Shown here piece after piece: positions 16,974-26,521 of a DNA stretch of 43,037 bases. The notes beneath the pieces are model-generated. The model was not told the DNA's origin. It was given only the letters and a program-made list of their open reading frames with translations, and searched no databases. Every line of letters begins with the position of its first letter. Position 1 is the first letter of the stretch. Position numbers and translations under genes: made by a program. Origin of the DNA: DASQHM01 sp035632095 (lineage in GTDB: Bacteria; Pseudomonadota; Alphaproteobacteria; Ferrovibrionales; Ferrovibrionaceae); contig DASQHM010000017.1 in assembly GCA_035632095.1 (NCBI GenBank), positions 1-43,037 on the forward strand, written 5' to 3'.

Positions 16974-18406
16974 AACAAACTCCCTTGACCGCCGGTCCTG
17001 CCGGGATCGCGCCGGCGGCCCGAAGCTGGCGCCACCGCCGAAGGCTTGCCTGCGACCGTGGCCGAAACATGGCCGTCGCGCAGCTCGATGTCGATGGGGA
17101 GTGCGGGGGTCATTTGCGTGGCCGACGATACGACGCGGCGATCCGCGCGCACCACGGCATAGCCGCGATCCAGCACGCGCGCGTACGACAAACTTTCGAG
17201 CAGCGCTGTCGCGCCGCCGAGCCTCTGCCGAGCCGCTTCAAGGTGCGCTCCATAGGCGCGGAGCAGCGATTGCGCCGCACGGCCCAGGTCGCGCCGGCCG
17301 CGGGCGACCTGCTGGCGCAAGGGTTCCACCCGGAGGCGGCTCTTGATTGCCACGAAACGCGTGCGCTGCCGCTCCAGCCCGACTTGCAGGGAGCGGCGCA
17401 AATGCTCCGCCAAATCGTCCAGGCGCTGCGCGGCCGCCTCGAGCAGCCGCTTCGGATCCGGCAGAGCACGCGCTAGTGCCCGGACGCGCTCCCGCCGCTC
17501 GGCGACGGCGCGAAGCGCCGCACCGTCGAGCCTGCGGCCCCGGTCGAGCAAACCGTCGAGCAGTTCCGTCCGTACCGGCACGGCGATTTCCGCCGCGGCC
17601 GTCGGGGTCGGTGCGCGGCGATCCGAGGCGAAGTCGATCAACGTGGTGTCGGTCTCGTGGCCGACGGCCGAAATTAGCGGGATTTTCGACGCCGCCGCGG
17701 CGCGGACCACGATTTCCTCGTTGAAGGCCCAAAGATCTTCCAGACTGCCGCCGCCGCGCGCGACGATGAGCAGGTCGGGACGCGGCACGGCGCCGCCCGG
17801 CGTCAGACGGTTGAAGCCCGCGATCGCCGCCGCGATCTGCGCTGCAGCGCCCTCGCCCTGCACCAGCACGGGCCAGACCAGCACGCGGCGCGGGAAACGC
17901 TCGCGCAGCCGGTGCAGGATGTCGCGGATCACCGCTCCCGTGGGCGAGGTCACGACCCCGATCACCGCCGGCAGATACGGCAATGGCTTTTTTCTCGCGG
18001 CATCGAACAGCCCTTCGGCGGCAAGCTTTCGCCGCCGTTCCTCGAGCAGTGCCATGAGCGCGCCGACGCCGGCCGGCTCCATGCGCTCGACCACGATCTG
18101 GTAGCGCGAGCGGCCCGGATACGTGGTCAGGCGCCCCGTGCAGACCACTTCCAGCCCGTCTTCCGGGCGGAACGGCAATTTTGCGGCCGTGCCGCGCCAG
18201 CACACGCCGTCGAGATTGGCCTCGGCATCCTTGAGCGTGAGATAGAGGTGACCGGACGCGGCGCGCTTCAGGCCGGATATTTCGCCCCGCACCCGCACCA
18301 GGCCGTAGCTTTCCTCGACCGTGCGCTTCAGGCGCGCGGACAATTCGCTCACGGTCCATTCCGGAATGTTCGAGGCGGAAACGGCGGCGCTTTCGGAGTC
18401 GCTCAT
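16970..18406 (-). CDS. xseA: exodeoxyribonuclease VII large subunit
   Basis: XseA with several copies of XseB forms a metal-independent exonuclease that trims single-stranded DNA ends in both directions. The 478-residue product has an N-terminal OB-fold (about 16-112) and catalytic-domain blocks VTSPTGAVIRDI (152-163), ARGGGSLEDLWAFNEE (216-231) and GHETDTTLIDFASDRRAP (249-266). A coiled, arginine-rich region (about 285-405) binds XseB. The C-terminal 25 residues are variable. The gene is divergent from purD, with 78 bases between the starts, and ends in a four-base overlap with the M23 peptidase gene. No xseB is seen in the window. Confidence 0.96.
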   Translation of the reverse strand: MSDSESAAVSASNIPEWTVSELSARLKRTVEESYGLVRVRGEISGLKRAASGHLYLTLKDAEANLDGVCWRGTAAKLPFRPEDGLEVVCTGRLTTYPGRSRYQIVVERMEPAGVGALMALLEERRRKLAAEGLFDAARKKPLPYLPAVIGVVTSPTGAVIRDILHRLRERFPRRVLVWPVLVQGEGAAAQIAAAIAGFNRLTPGGAVPRPDLLIVARGGGSLEDLWAFNEEIVVRAAAASKIPLISAVGHETDTTLIDFASDRRAPTPTAAAEIAVPVRTELLDGLLDRGRRLDGAALRAVAERRERVRALARALPDPKRLLEAAAQRLDDLAEHLRRSLQVGLERQRTRFVAIKSRLRVEPLRQQVARGRRDLGRAAQSLLRAYGAHLEAARQRLGGATALLESLSYARVLDRGYAVVRADRRVVSSATQMTPALPIDIELRDGHVSATVAGKPSAVAPASGRRRDPGRTGGQGSLL

Positions 18407-18484
18407 GGGGCCAATTGTCTTACTCCCGCCCTATGATACAAGGGGGCCGCGCAAGCATATCCGCGAAGACGGGACGAGCGAACC

Positions 18485-19753
18485 ATGAACGTGCTGGTGG
18501 TGGGATCGGGTGGCCGCGAGCATGCGCTCTGCTGGGCCATCGCCGCCTCGCCGCTGGTCGATCAGCTCTATTGCGCGCCGGGCAACGGCGGCATCGAGGC
18601 GGTCGCCCGCTGCATCGACATCGATGCGCTCGACTTCGACGGGCTGATTGGCTTCTGCCGCTCGGAATCGATCGATTTCGTGGTGGTCGGCCCCGAGTCG
18701 CCGCTGTGCGCTGGCATCGTCGACGTGATGGAGGCTGCCGGGATCAAGACCTTCGGCCCGAGCAAGGCCGCCGCCGAGCTGGAAGGCTCGAAGGGCTTCA
18801 TGAAGGACCTCTGCGCACGGCACGGCATTCCCACCGCGGCTTACAGCCGCTTCACCGACGCCAAGGCCGCCAAGGATTTCATTCGCGCCAACGGCGCGCC
18901 GATCGTGGTCAAGGCGGACGGACTGGCCGCCGGGAAGGGCGTCGTGGTGGCGCGCAGCCTTAGCGAAGCCAACGCGGCCGTCGACAACATGCTCGGCGGG
19001 CAATTCGGCAAGGCCGGAGCGCAAATCGTCATCGAGGAATTCCTGGACGGCGAAGAGGTCAGCGTATTCGCGCTGGTGGATGGCTCGCATGTGCTGCCGC
19101 TGGCATCGGCCCAGGACCACAAGCGCGCCTTCGACGGCGACAAGGGGCCCAACACCGGCGGCATGGGCGCCTACTCGCCGGCGCCGGCCATGACGCCGGC
19201 GTTGGAGGCGGAGGTGCTGGCGCGAATCATCCGGCCAACCGTCGCGGCGATGGCGGCCGAAGGGCGCCCGTACAAGGGCGTCCTTTACGCGGGGATCATG
19301 CTGACGGCCGCGGGTCCGAAGATTTATGAATACAACGTCCGTTTCGGCGACCCGGAAACGCAGGTGCTGATGCCGCGCTTGAAGAGCGATTTGCTGCCGG
19401 CGCTCATGGCGGCGCGCGACGGCGTGCTGCGCACCTTCGATTTGCGTTGGCGCGAGGAAGCGGCGCTATGCGTGATCCTCGCGACCAAGGGTTATCCTGG
19501 CGACTACGCGAAGGGCAGCGTGATCGGCAACCTCGAACCGGCGGGCGAACTGCCTGGCGTGGTCATCTTTCACTCCGGCACCAAGCGGTTGGGGAAACAG
19601 GTGCTGGCAAACGGCGGCCGAGTGCTCGGCGTGACCGCGGTCGGAGCGAGCATCGCTGAGGCGCAATCGCACGCCTACGAAGCCGTCGACGTCATCGACT
19701 GGCCGCAAGGGTTTTGCCGGCGTGATATCGGTTGGCGGGCGCTCAAGCGCTGA
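18485..19753 (+). CDS. purD: phosphoribosylamine--glycine ligase PurD
   Basis: PurD makes glycinamide ribonucleotide from phosphoribosylamine, glycine and ATP in purine synthesis. The 422-residue product has the N-domain GGREHAL (residues 9-15), an ATP-grasp core with KADGLAAGKGV (153-163) and EEFLDGEEVSVF (about 184-195), and the substrate block YEYNVRFGDPETQ (about 281-293). The length is normal and nothing is missing. The start at 18485 fits family N-termini (MNVLVVGSGG). The divergent xseA/purD arrangement recurs in alphaproteobacteria. A GC-rich inverted repeat directly follows the stop. Confidence 0.97.
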   Translation: MNVLVVGSGGREHALCWAIAASPLVDQLYCAPGNGGIEAVARCIDIDALDFDGLIGFCRSESIDFVVVGPESPLCAGIVDVMEAAGIKTFGPSKAAAELEGSKGFMKDLCARHGIPTAAYSRFTDAKAAKDFIRANGAPIVVKADGLAAGKGVVVARSLSEANAAVDNMLGGQFGKAGAQIVIEEFLDGEEVSVFALVDGSHVLPLASAQDHKRAFDGDKGPNTGGMGAYSPAPAMTPALEAEVLARIIRPTVAAMAAEGRPYKGVLYAGIMLTAAGPKIYEYNVRFGDPETQVLMPRLKSDLLPALMAARDGVLRTFDLRWREEAALCVILATKGYPGDYAKGSVIGNLEPAGELPGVVIFHSGTKRLGKQVLANGGRVLGVTAVGASIAEAQSHAYEAVDVIDWPQGFCRRDIGWRALKR

Positions 19754-19779
19754 CGCGGCGAGGCCAAGTTCCCGCCGCG
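19754..19779. terminator. GC-rich inverted repeat between convergent purD and lipoprotein genes
   Basis: Perfect 7-base arms CGCGGCG (19754-19760) and CGCCGCG (19773-19779) enclose a 12-base loop. It begins at the base after the purD stop and lies between two convergent genes, where a bidirectional terminator is expected. It lacks a T-tract, so function is uncertain. Confidence 0.33.
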
Positions 19780-19801
19780 CATCGAAGCCCAGGTTGAGCG
19801 G

Positions 19802-19987
19802 CTATTTGCGGCAATAGTTCGGGCTGACCATCGTGTCGTCGTAGACGCCCTGGCTGTTCGGGTAGATGTAATAGACGACCGAGCCGTCCTTGGCGCAGGA
19901 GTTGAAGCCCACGAACTTGGCTTTGTCGCTTGCGCAGCCGCTGAGCGCCGCGCCGAACAGCAAGAGAGCCAGGATGTGCTTGGTCAT
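19802..19987 (-). CDS. small predicted outer-membrane or periplasmic lipoprotein
   Basis: A 61-residue product with a type II signal peptide: positive start, hydrophobic run (residues 5-14) and lipobox LSGC with the lipidated cysteine at 18. The mature part is only about 44 residues, with two further cysteines (C30 in NSCAKDG and C59 near the end) that could form a disulfide, and a YYIYPNSQG aromatic patch. I do not recognise the family. A GAGG ribosome site lies about 8 bases upstream of the ATG. It would be processed by Lgt and LspA. It is monocistronic, convergent with purD. Confidence 0.72.
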   Translation of the reverse strand: MTKHILALLLFGAALSGCASDKAKFVGFNSCAKDGSVVYYIYPNSQGVYDDTMVSPNYCRK

Positions 19988-20080
19988 TGTTGTACCTCGT
20001 TTTTTGTTTCAGCCACGAATGGCGCGATTGTGCAGGCTCCAATACCCCAGGCCAAGCGAAAGCTTGTCTGGCGCCTACGC

Positions 20081-20109
20081 GCAATCTTTGTCCACAATAG
20101 ACAAATTGC
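20081..20109. promoter_or_regulatory. AT-richer inverted repeat (TTTGTC-N7-GACAAA), candidate operator
   Basis: TTTGTC (20087-20092) and GACAAA (20100-20105) form a perfect dyad with a 7-base spacer. The symmetry extends outward to GCAAT/TTGC with a two-base offset. It lies in the 422-base stretch between the small lipoprotein (minus) and the kinase pair (plus) and stands out by lower GC. A regulator-binding site for either gene is possible; a chance palindrome cannot be excluded. Confidence 0.3.
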
Positions 20110-20207
20110 AACTCACATACACGGACCGCTTTGGGCGCCGGTCCGAGTGCATTGCACCATGCTGAAGGATCGTGTCGTCATTTTGACCAACGTCCTGCAC
20201 TACGTCT

Positions 20208-20327
20208 ATTGCTTCGGCGGAACAGTCGCGTGCCGACCTGGTCGCGGCGCTGATCGCGTTTCTTTGCTCCGGCGAGTGCGGTTTCGTCGCCGGCCACGTG
20301 GTGCCGATCGCCTGCGGCCGGGCCTGA
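20208..20327 (+). pseudogene. decayed C-terminal fragment of a short-chain dehydrogenase (SDR)
   Basis: The plus frame ending at TGA 20325-20327 reads LVAALIAFLCSGECGFVAGH followed by VVPIACGRA. This matches the end of classical SDR enzymes, which close with an AALVAFL-S-E-A-F-TG-V-PVDGG pattern. The normally invariant second-last glycine region has cysteine where glycine is expected, and the frame is closed upstream by TGA at 20184. There is no start codon and none of the Rossmann or Tyr-x3-Lys parts. It is therefore a remnant, not a gene. It sits just upstream of the ACAD-type kinase pair, a context in which SDR genes are often found. The rest of 19988-20409 holds only the inverted repeat and the ribosome site of the next gene. 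Confidence 0.5.
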
Positions 20328-20393
20328 TATAGCGGCAGGCGCCGCCGGTTGCCACTGGCGCCTCGGCAATGCTATGCCTCGTGCCAGTACCCG

Positions 20394-20400
20394 GGGAGGA
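20394..20400 (+). promoter_or_regulatory. strong ribosome-binding site fixing the first kinase start
   Basis: GGGAGGA lies 9 bases upstream of the ATG at 20410. It decides against an in-frame ATG at 20374, which lies upstream of the site. Confidence 0.6.
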
Positions 20401-20409
20401 AAACGCGGC

Positions 20410-21471
20410 ATGAGCGATGAGTTCGTTGGCACCATGCCGGTGCAGGATCGGCACCGCTTCGACGTGCAATCGCTCGAGCGCTTCATGCGCGGCAATGTCG
20501 AGGGATTTTCCGGTAAACTCGAGGTCGAGCAATTCAAGGGCGGGCAGTCCAACCCGACGTTCCGGCTCTCGGCGGGCGGCAAGCGGTATGTGCTGCGCCG
20601 CAAGCCGCCCGGCAAGTTGCTGCCGTCGGCGCACGCGGTCGATCGCGAATATCGCGTCATTTCGGCGCTAAAGGGCAGCGACGTTCCGGTGGCGCGCACG
20701 TATGCGCTCTGCCAGGACGATGCGGTCATCGGCACCGCGTTCTACATCATGGACTACGTCGAGGGCCGCGTGCTTTGGGACCAGACGCTGCCCGGCATGA
20801 CCAAGCTGCAGCGCGCCGCGCACTACGACGAGATGAACCGCATCATCTCCGCGCTCCACAAGATCGACTACAAGGCTGTCGGCCTCGGCGATTTCGGCCG
20901 CGAAGGCAGTTATCTGGAGCGTCAGATCTCGCGCTGGACCAAGCAGTATCGCGCGTCGGAAACCGAGAAGATCGAGTCCATGGAGCGCCTGATCGAGTGG
21001 CTGCCGGCGCATATTCCGGACGGCGACGAGACGTCCGTCGTGCACGGCGACTATCGCCTCGACAACATGATCTTTCACCCGAGTGAGCCGCGCGTGCTCG
21101 CGGTGCTCGATTGGGAGCTATCCACGCTCGGCCATCCGCTCGCCGACTTCGCCTATCACTGCATGACCTGGCGGCTCGGCGGCGCCGAATACCGCGGCAT
21201 CGCGGGCATTGACTATGCGACACTCGGCATTCCGACGGAGAGCGAGTATGTCGCCGCCTATTGCCGGCGCACCGGACGCAAGTCGATCCCCAACTGGGAC
21301 TATTACCTCGCCTACAACATGTTCCGCCTGGCCGGCATTCTCCAGGGCATCATGGGCCGCGTGGTCGACGGCACCGCGTCGAACCCGCGCGCGATCGAAT
21401 CCGGCAAAAGGGCGCGGCCCATGGCGGAAGCCGGCTGGCGCCAGGTCGAAAAGATGCTGGGCCGGGCATGA
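20410..21471 (+). CDS. ACAD10/11-type phosphotransferase (APH fold), first tandem copy
   Basis: The 353-residue protein has the aminoglycoside-phosphotransferase-like kinase fold. It shows GGQSNPTF (residues 44-51), RRKPPGKLLPSAHAVDRE (63-80), the catalytic loop HGDYRLDN (212-219) and LDWELSTLGHPLAD (233-246), whose aspartate binds magnesium. These blocks match the kinase half of human ACAD10/ACAD11, which phosphorylates the 4-hydroxy group of 4-hydroxyacyl-CoA so that the dehydrogenase half can eliminate phosphate. That activity is inferred here by homology; antibiotic resistance is unlikely. The stop overlaps the next kinase start (ATGA), and an ACAD11-like dehydrogenase lies 3.3 kb downstream on the other strand. 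Confidence 0.9.
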   Translation: MSDEFVGTMPVQDRHRFDVQSLERFMRGNVEGFSGKLEVEQFKGGQSNPTFRLSAGGKRYVLRRKPPGKLLPSAHAVDREYRVISALKGSDVPVARTYALCQDDAVIGTAFYIMDYVEGRVLWDQTLPGMTKLQRAAHYDEMNRIISALHKIDYKAVGLGDFGREGSYLERQISRWTKQYRASETEKIESMERLIEWLPAHIPDGDETSVVHGDYRLDNMIFHPSEPRVLAVLDWELSTLGHPLADFAYHCMTWRLGGAEYRGIAGIDYATLGIPTESEYVAAYCRRTGRKSIPNWDYYLAYNMFRLAGILQGIMGRVVDGTASNPRAIESGKRARPMAEAGWRQVEKMLGRA

Positions 21472-22523
21472 GCGCGCCGGATGCGGCGCCGGAAACCATT
21501 CCGATCCGGCCGGCGCATCGCTTCGACGAAGCGGCGCTCGGAGCGCATCTCGCCCGGCACATCGCCGGGTTCGAAGGCCCGCTGACCGTCCGGCAGTTCC
21601 AGGGCGGGCAATCCAATCCGACGTTCCATTTGTCGACCGCATCGCGCGAATACGTCATGCGCAAGAAACCGCCGGGCAAGCTGCTGCCCTCGGCGCATGC
21701 GGTCGATCGCGAGTTTCGCGTCATCTCGGCATTGAAGCCCGAGGGGATTCCGGTCGCGACAGCGCATCTGCTCTGCGAAGACGCGAGCGTGATCGGCACG
21801 GCGTTCTACATCATGGACTATGTGCGGGGCCGCGTGTTCCGCGACCCGCTGCTGCCGGGCATAGAGCCGAAGGAGCGGAGCGCCATCTACGACGCCATGA
21901 ACGACGTGCTGGCCCGACTGCACATGGTCAATTGGCAGGCGGCCGAACTCGCCGATTTCGGCAAGCCCGGGAATTACTATTCGCGGCAGATTTCGCGGTG
22001 GGCGCAGCAATACGAAGCGGCCAAGACCGACCAGATCGACGCCATGGACGAGCTCGCGCGATGGCTGCCGGCGCATGTTCCCGCCGGTGACGAGGCGTCC
22101 GTGGTGCACGGCGACTACCGGCTCGAGAACATGATCTTTCACGCGAGCGAGCCGCGCGTGTTGGCGGTCATCGACTGGGAACTCTCCACCCTCGGCCATC
22201 CGCTGGGCGACCTCGCCTACAACTGCCTCCCCTATCGCATGGCGGGAGAAGGCCGTGGGCCGTTGCGCAATCTCGATCCCGCGCTCGGCATTCCGAGCGA
22301 GGCGGAATACCTGGCCGCCTATTGCCGGCGTACCGGGCGAAGCGGCATTCCCGACTGGAGCTTCTATCTGGCGTTCTCGCTGTTCCGTTCCGCGGGCATC
22401 GTGCAGGGCGTCTACAAGCGCGGCCTCATGGGCAATGCCAGCAATCGCGAAGCTGCGACGAGCTACGCGGCGGTGCCTCGGCTCCTCGCCGAGCAGGCGT
22501 GGGACCTAGTCCGCCGCGCCTGA
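21468..22523 (+). CDS. ACAD10/11-type phosphotransferase (APH fold), second tandem copy
   Basis: The 351-residue product is a paralogue of the preceding gene. It keeps GGQSNPTF (46-53), RKKPPGKLLPSAHAVDRE (65-82), HGDYRLEN (214-221) and the IDWELSTLGHPLGD block (about 235-248). N-terminal 25 residues and the C-terminal third differ most, so the two copies may have different acyl-CoA specificities or form a heteromer. Both keep the catalytic residues, so neither looks inactive. The ATG at 21468 overlaps the stop of the first copy by four bases, indicating coupled translation. It converges on the DUF2817 gene six bases away. Confidence 0.9.
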   Translation: MSAPDAAPETIPIRPAHRFDEAALGAHLARHIAGFEGPLTVRQFQGGQSNPTFHLSTASREYVMRKKPPGKLLPSAHAVDREFRVISALKPEGIPVATAHLLCEDASVIGTAFYIMDYVRGRVFRDPLLPGIEPKERSAIYDAMNDVLARLHMVNWQAAELADFGKPGNYYSRQISRWAQQYEAAKTDQIDAMDELARWLPAHVPAGDEASVVHGDYRLENMIFHASEPRVLAVIDWELSTLGHPLGDLAYNCLPYRMAGEGRGPLRNLDPALGIPSEAEYLAAYCRRTGRSGIPDWSFYLAFSLFRSAGIVQGVYKRGLMGNASNREAATSYAAVPRLLAEQAWDLVRRA

Positions 22524-22529
22524 CCCCGC

Positions 22530-23612
22530 TCACGTCTCGCGCGCGACGCCTTCGACCGCCTGGCGCAGGATCTCGTCCGAGCGCCGCGCCACCATATCCT
22601 TCCAATCGTCCTTGTCCGGATAGAAGGCCTCGCGCATCTCGGCCTTGATTTGCCGGCCCTTGTCGGTGTCGAGGTCGCCGAACGTATGCAGCCAGCCGTC
22701 GGCGACGATGGCGCCGAGCACGCGCGAGCCCTGGTAGGTGCCGAATTCCAGCGTCACGCACACGACCTGCGCCTTGGGCAGCGACGACATGACCCCGTAG
22801 CCGGTCTTTCCGGCGTTCATCGGGGACGCCGAGTTGCCGGCATGTGGCGACGTGATCCCCGCGCCGTACCAGCGCCGCGCCGCTTCGAAGGCCGGCGTGC
22901 GCGGCGCGTGGTAGCAGATCGCCTCTCCGTGCCCGTACGGACCGAGACCGGTGTGGAAATCGACGTAGGCGACGTGCCGCGCCCCGGCCAGGAACTTTCG
23001 CGCAATCGCCGTCAAGGTCTTGTTCGACCACACCGGCTCTCGGCCGCCGTAGAACAGCCCCTTCGGGTGGGCGTACTGGCCGCTGCCGACCCGCAGGTCG
23101 GCGCCCGGCCCGTGCTTCTGCACCAGCTTTTCCAGCGCCATGCGAAGCTTGGCCAAGCTGTTCTCGTTCCAGCGCGCCGGCAGCATGACCTCGGCGATTT
23201 CGTCGTAGAGCGCGTTGGCGGGATGGGACCGCGCGTGGTCCACGAAGTTGCGGTTGACGTCCACATTGTCTTCGCTGACGCGACGGAGCCAGGCGAAGCC
23301 GAACGGATTGATGGCGTGCACCAGGACCACGGCAACGCCATCCGGCAAGGACCGCCGGCCGCGAAGCCAGGCGACTTGGGCGGCGGAACCGGCGAAGCCT
23401 TCGACGCCGTGGGTGCCGGAAACAGCCATTACGATGCGCGTCGCATCGCGCGGTCCGATGCGCACGACATCCGTGCTCAGCAGCAGCCCGCCGGGTCCGC
23501 GCGCCGGATTGTCGACGGTCACGACTTCGGCGGAAGCGGCCTTGGCGGCGGTCAGGAACCGGGCGCGGGCCTCCGCAAAGTCGGCGCTGAACATCTCGCC
23601 GAGCGCGCTCAT
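22530..23612 (-). CDS. DUF2817 family M14-like metallohydrolase, downstream copy
   Basis: The 360-residue protein matches DUF2817, related to zinc carboxypeptidase/aspartoacylase folds. Candidate metal ligands are H68 and E71 (SGTHGVEGF) and H220 (VDFHTGLG). A candidate catalytic glutamate is E289 (VTLEFGTY). EDNVDVNRNF (114-123) carries the arginine expected to bind a carboxylate. The substrate is unknown; deacylation or amide hydrolysis of a small acid is plausible. No signal peptide is visible. It is a close paralogue of the gene at 23623, from which it is separated by 10 bases on the same strand, and lies between the kinases and the acyl-CoA dehydrogenase. Confidence 0.85.
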   Translation of the reverse strand: MSALGEMFSADFAEARARFLTAAKAASAEVVTVDNPARGPGGLLLSTDVVRIGPRDATRIVMAVSGTHGVEGFAGSAAQVAWLRGRRSLPDGVAVVLVHAINPFGFAWLRRVSEDNVDVNRNFVDHARSHPANALYDEIAEVMLPARWNENSLAKLRMALEKLVQKHGPGADLRVGSGQYAHPKGLFYGGREPVWSNKTLTAIARKFLAGARHVAYVDFHTGLGPYGHGEAICYHAPRTPAFEAARRWYGAGITSPHAGNSASPMNAGKTGYGVMSSLPKAQVVCVTLEFGTYQGSRVLGAIVADGWLHTFGDLDTDKGRQIKAEMREAFYPDKDDWKDMVARRSDEILRQAVEGVARET

Positions 23613-23622
23613 CGCCGAGCAC

Positions 23623-24699
23623 TCATGATTTCAGTCGGGCAAGCGCCATGCGGCTGACGTCTTCGGCGCGCGTCCACACCTGTTCCTTCCAGACGTCGGT
23701 ATCGGGATAGAAGGCGCGGCGGATCTCCGCCTTGATCTTGCGACCCTGCTCCGACGCCGGGTTCCCCTTCAGGTGCAGCCAGTTGTCGCCGCGAAGCGAA
23801 TCCAGCACCACGCCCGGCGGGAACGTGCCGTATTCGATGGCGATGGAGGTCAATTCCACGTCCGGCAGTTCGCGCTCCAATCCCTTGGCGATGAAACCTT
23901 CGATCGGCGCCGAGGCTGAGCTGCCGTCCCACGGCGATTTGGCCTCGCCATACCACTCCTTGCAGCGCCGCTCTCCCGGCGTGTTGGGCAGGTGCGTGCA
24001 AATGATCTCGCCGAAGCCTGACGGTCCGAGGCCGGTGTGATAGTCGATGAACGCCACGCGCCGGCGGCCCCGGAGGAACTTCTGTGCGATTTCGAGGACC
24101 GTGCGATGGGACCAGGTCGGCTTGCGCCCGCCGTAAAACAGGCCGTCGGCGTGATCGTATTGGCCGCCGGTCAGCGCCGCCTGATAGGCCGACATGCCGC
24201 GCTGCTGGATGAAGTTCTGGATTCCCTGGTTCGCCTTCGCATGGTTCGGACCTTCCCAATCATCCGGCACCAGCATGCCGTGGATTTCGTCGTAAGGCGC
24301 ATTCCGCATGGGCTGGGCGTAATCGACGAAATTGCGATTGAGGTCGACGTTGTCCTCGGTGACGCGCCGCACCCAGGCAAAGCCATAGGGATTGATCGCA
24401 TGCACGGCGAGGAGCGCAACCCCGCGCGGCAGATCGGCATAGAGGCGCTGGCGAAACGACGCGATCTGAATGCCCGCGCCGCAAAAACCCTCGACGCCGT
24501 GAGTCCCGGAGCACGTGAGAAGCACATCCTTCGCGTCCTCGGGACCGAGCCAGGCCGCGTCGGTGAACAGCGCGCCGCCATCGGGCCCGCGCGCCGGATT
24601 GCGGTAGCTTTGAATGGCGGCGCCGGCGTTTCCCGCGGCACCCAAGAACTTCTCGCGGCTCTCGGCGTAATTTGCCGAGAACCATCCCTGTACGCCCAT
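23623..24699 (-). CDS. DUF2817 family M14-like metallohydrolase, upstream copy
   Basis: The 358-residue product shares with its neighbour H67 and E70 (SGTHGVEGF), EDNVDLNRNF (115-124), H221 (IDYHTGLGP) and E289 (IAIEYGTF). The frame is open upstream to 24948, but that part overlaps the acyl-CoA dehydrogenase out of frame and has no family match, so the ATG at 24699 (MGVQGWFSANY) is chosen. It lies 61 bases downstream of the dehydrogenase stop on the same strand, so the three minus-strand genes may be one transcript, with the hydrolases acting before or after oxidation of the same substrate class. That pathway link is inference. Confidence 0.85.
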   Translation of the reverse strand: MGVQGWFSANYAESREKFLGAAGNAGAAIQSYRNPARGPDGGALFTDAAWLGPEDAKDVLLTCSGTHGVEGFCGAGIQIASFRQRLYADLPRGVALLAVHAINPYGFAWVRRVTEDNVDLNRNFVDYAQPMRNAPYDEIHGMLVPDDWEGPNHAKANQGIQNFIQQRGMSAYQAALTGGQYDHADGLFYGGRKPTWSHRTVLEIAQKFLRGRRRVAFIDYHTGLGPSGFGEIICTHLPNTPGERRCKEWYGEAKSPWDGSSASAPIEGFIAKGLERELPDVELTSIAIEYGTFPPGVVLDSLRGDNWLHLKGNPASEQGRKIKAEIRRAFYPDTDVWKEQVWTRAEDVSRMALARLKS

Positions 24700-24760
24700 G
24701 CCCTGGCTCCCCCGAATCGAAAGCGGCGCCGGGCGATTTCCGCCCGGCACCGCAACGCCG

Positions 24761-25966
<1,206 letters not shown>

Positions 25967-26068
25967 CTCGGCTCTTCCTTCTGCAGCTCGTCGGTCATTC
26001 CATGTTTTGAGGCGGCCATTCTAGCGGGCTCGTCCGCCGGAGTCGCCCCCCTCCCGCACCTGCCCGGG

Positions 26069-26521
26069 TCAGCGCCGCTCGCGGAAGAACGCGCGCAGCA
26101 ATTCGCCGGCGCGGACCTCGCCGATGCCGCCGTAGATCTCCGGCCGGTGGTGGCAGGTCGGCTGGTCAAAGAACCTGGGGCCGTGCTCGACAGCGCCGCC
26201 TTTGGGATCGGGCGCCGCAAAGTACAGCCGACGCAACCGGGCAAAGGAGATCGCCGCCGCGCACATGGCGCAAGGCTCGAGCGTCACATAAAGATCGGCT
26301 CCGGCGAGCCGCTGCTGGCCGAGCGCCGCCGCCCCGGCGCGGATCACCAACATCTCGGCATGGGCGGTCGGATCGGACAGTTCCAGAGTCCGGTTGCCGG
26401 CGCGCGCGACGATGGCGCCCGCCGCCACCAGGACCGCGCCGACCGGGACCTCGCCCCGCACGCCCGCGGCCTCCGCCTCGGCCAGCGCCAAGTCCATGAA
26501 CGGCGGCGACGTTTCTTTCAT
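26069..26521 (-). CDS. tadA: tRNA-specific adenosine deaminase TadA
   Basis: TadA converts A34 to inosine in the tRNA-Arg(ACG) anticodon. The 150-residue product has the zinc/catalytic HAE (residues 54-56) and PCAMC (83-87) motifs of the deaminase fold, and the family C-terminal helix. The open frame continues far upstream to 27592 antisense to the next gene, which is not TadA-like; the ATG at 26521 is chosen, with an internal ATG at 26497 as an alternative. It is divergent from the amidotransferase-like gene, with 102 bases between starts. An essential gene in most bacteria. Confidence 0.95.
   Translation of the reverse strand: MKETSPPFMDLALAEAEAAGVRGEVPVGAVLVAAGAIVARAGNRTLELSDPTAHAEMLVIRAGAAALGQQRLAGADLYVTLEPCAMCAAAISFARLRRLYFAAPDPKGGAVEHGPRFFDQPTCHHRPEIYGGIGEVRAGELLRAFFRERR

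Noticed and set aside
20159..20332. 58-residue plus-strand frame beginning at an ATG in the gap before the kinases
   Set aside because: No ribosome site, arginine-rich second half, and a different frame of the same DNA matches an SDR C-terminus much better.
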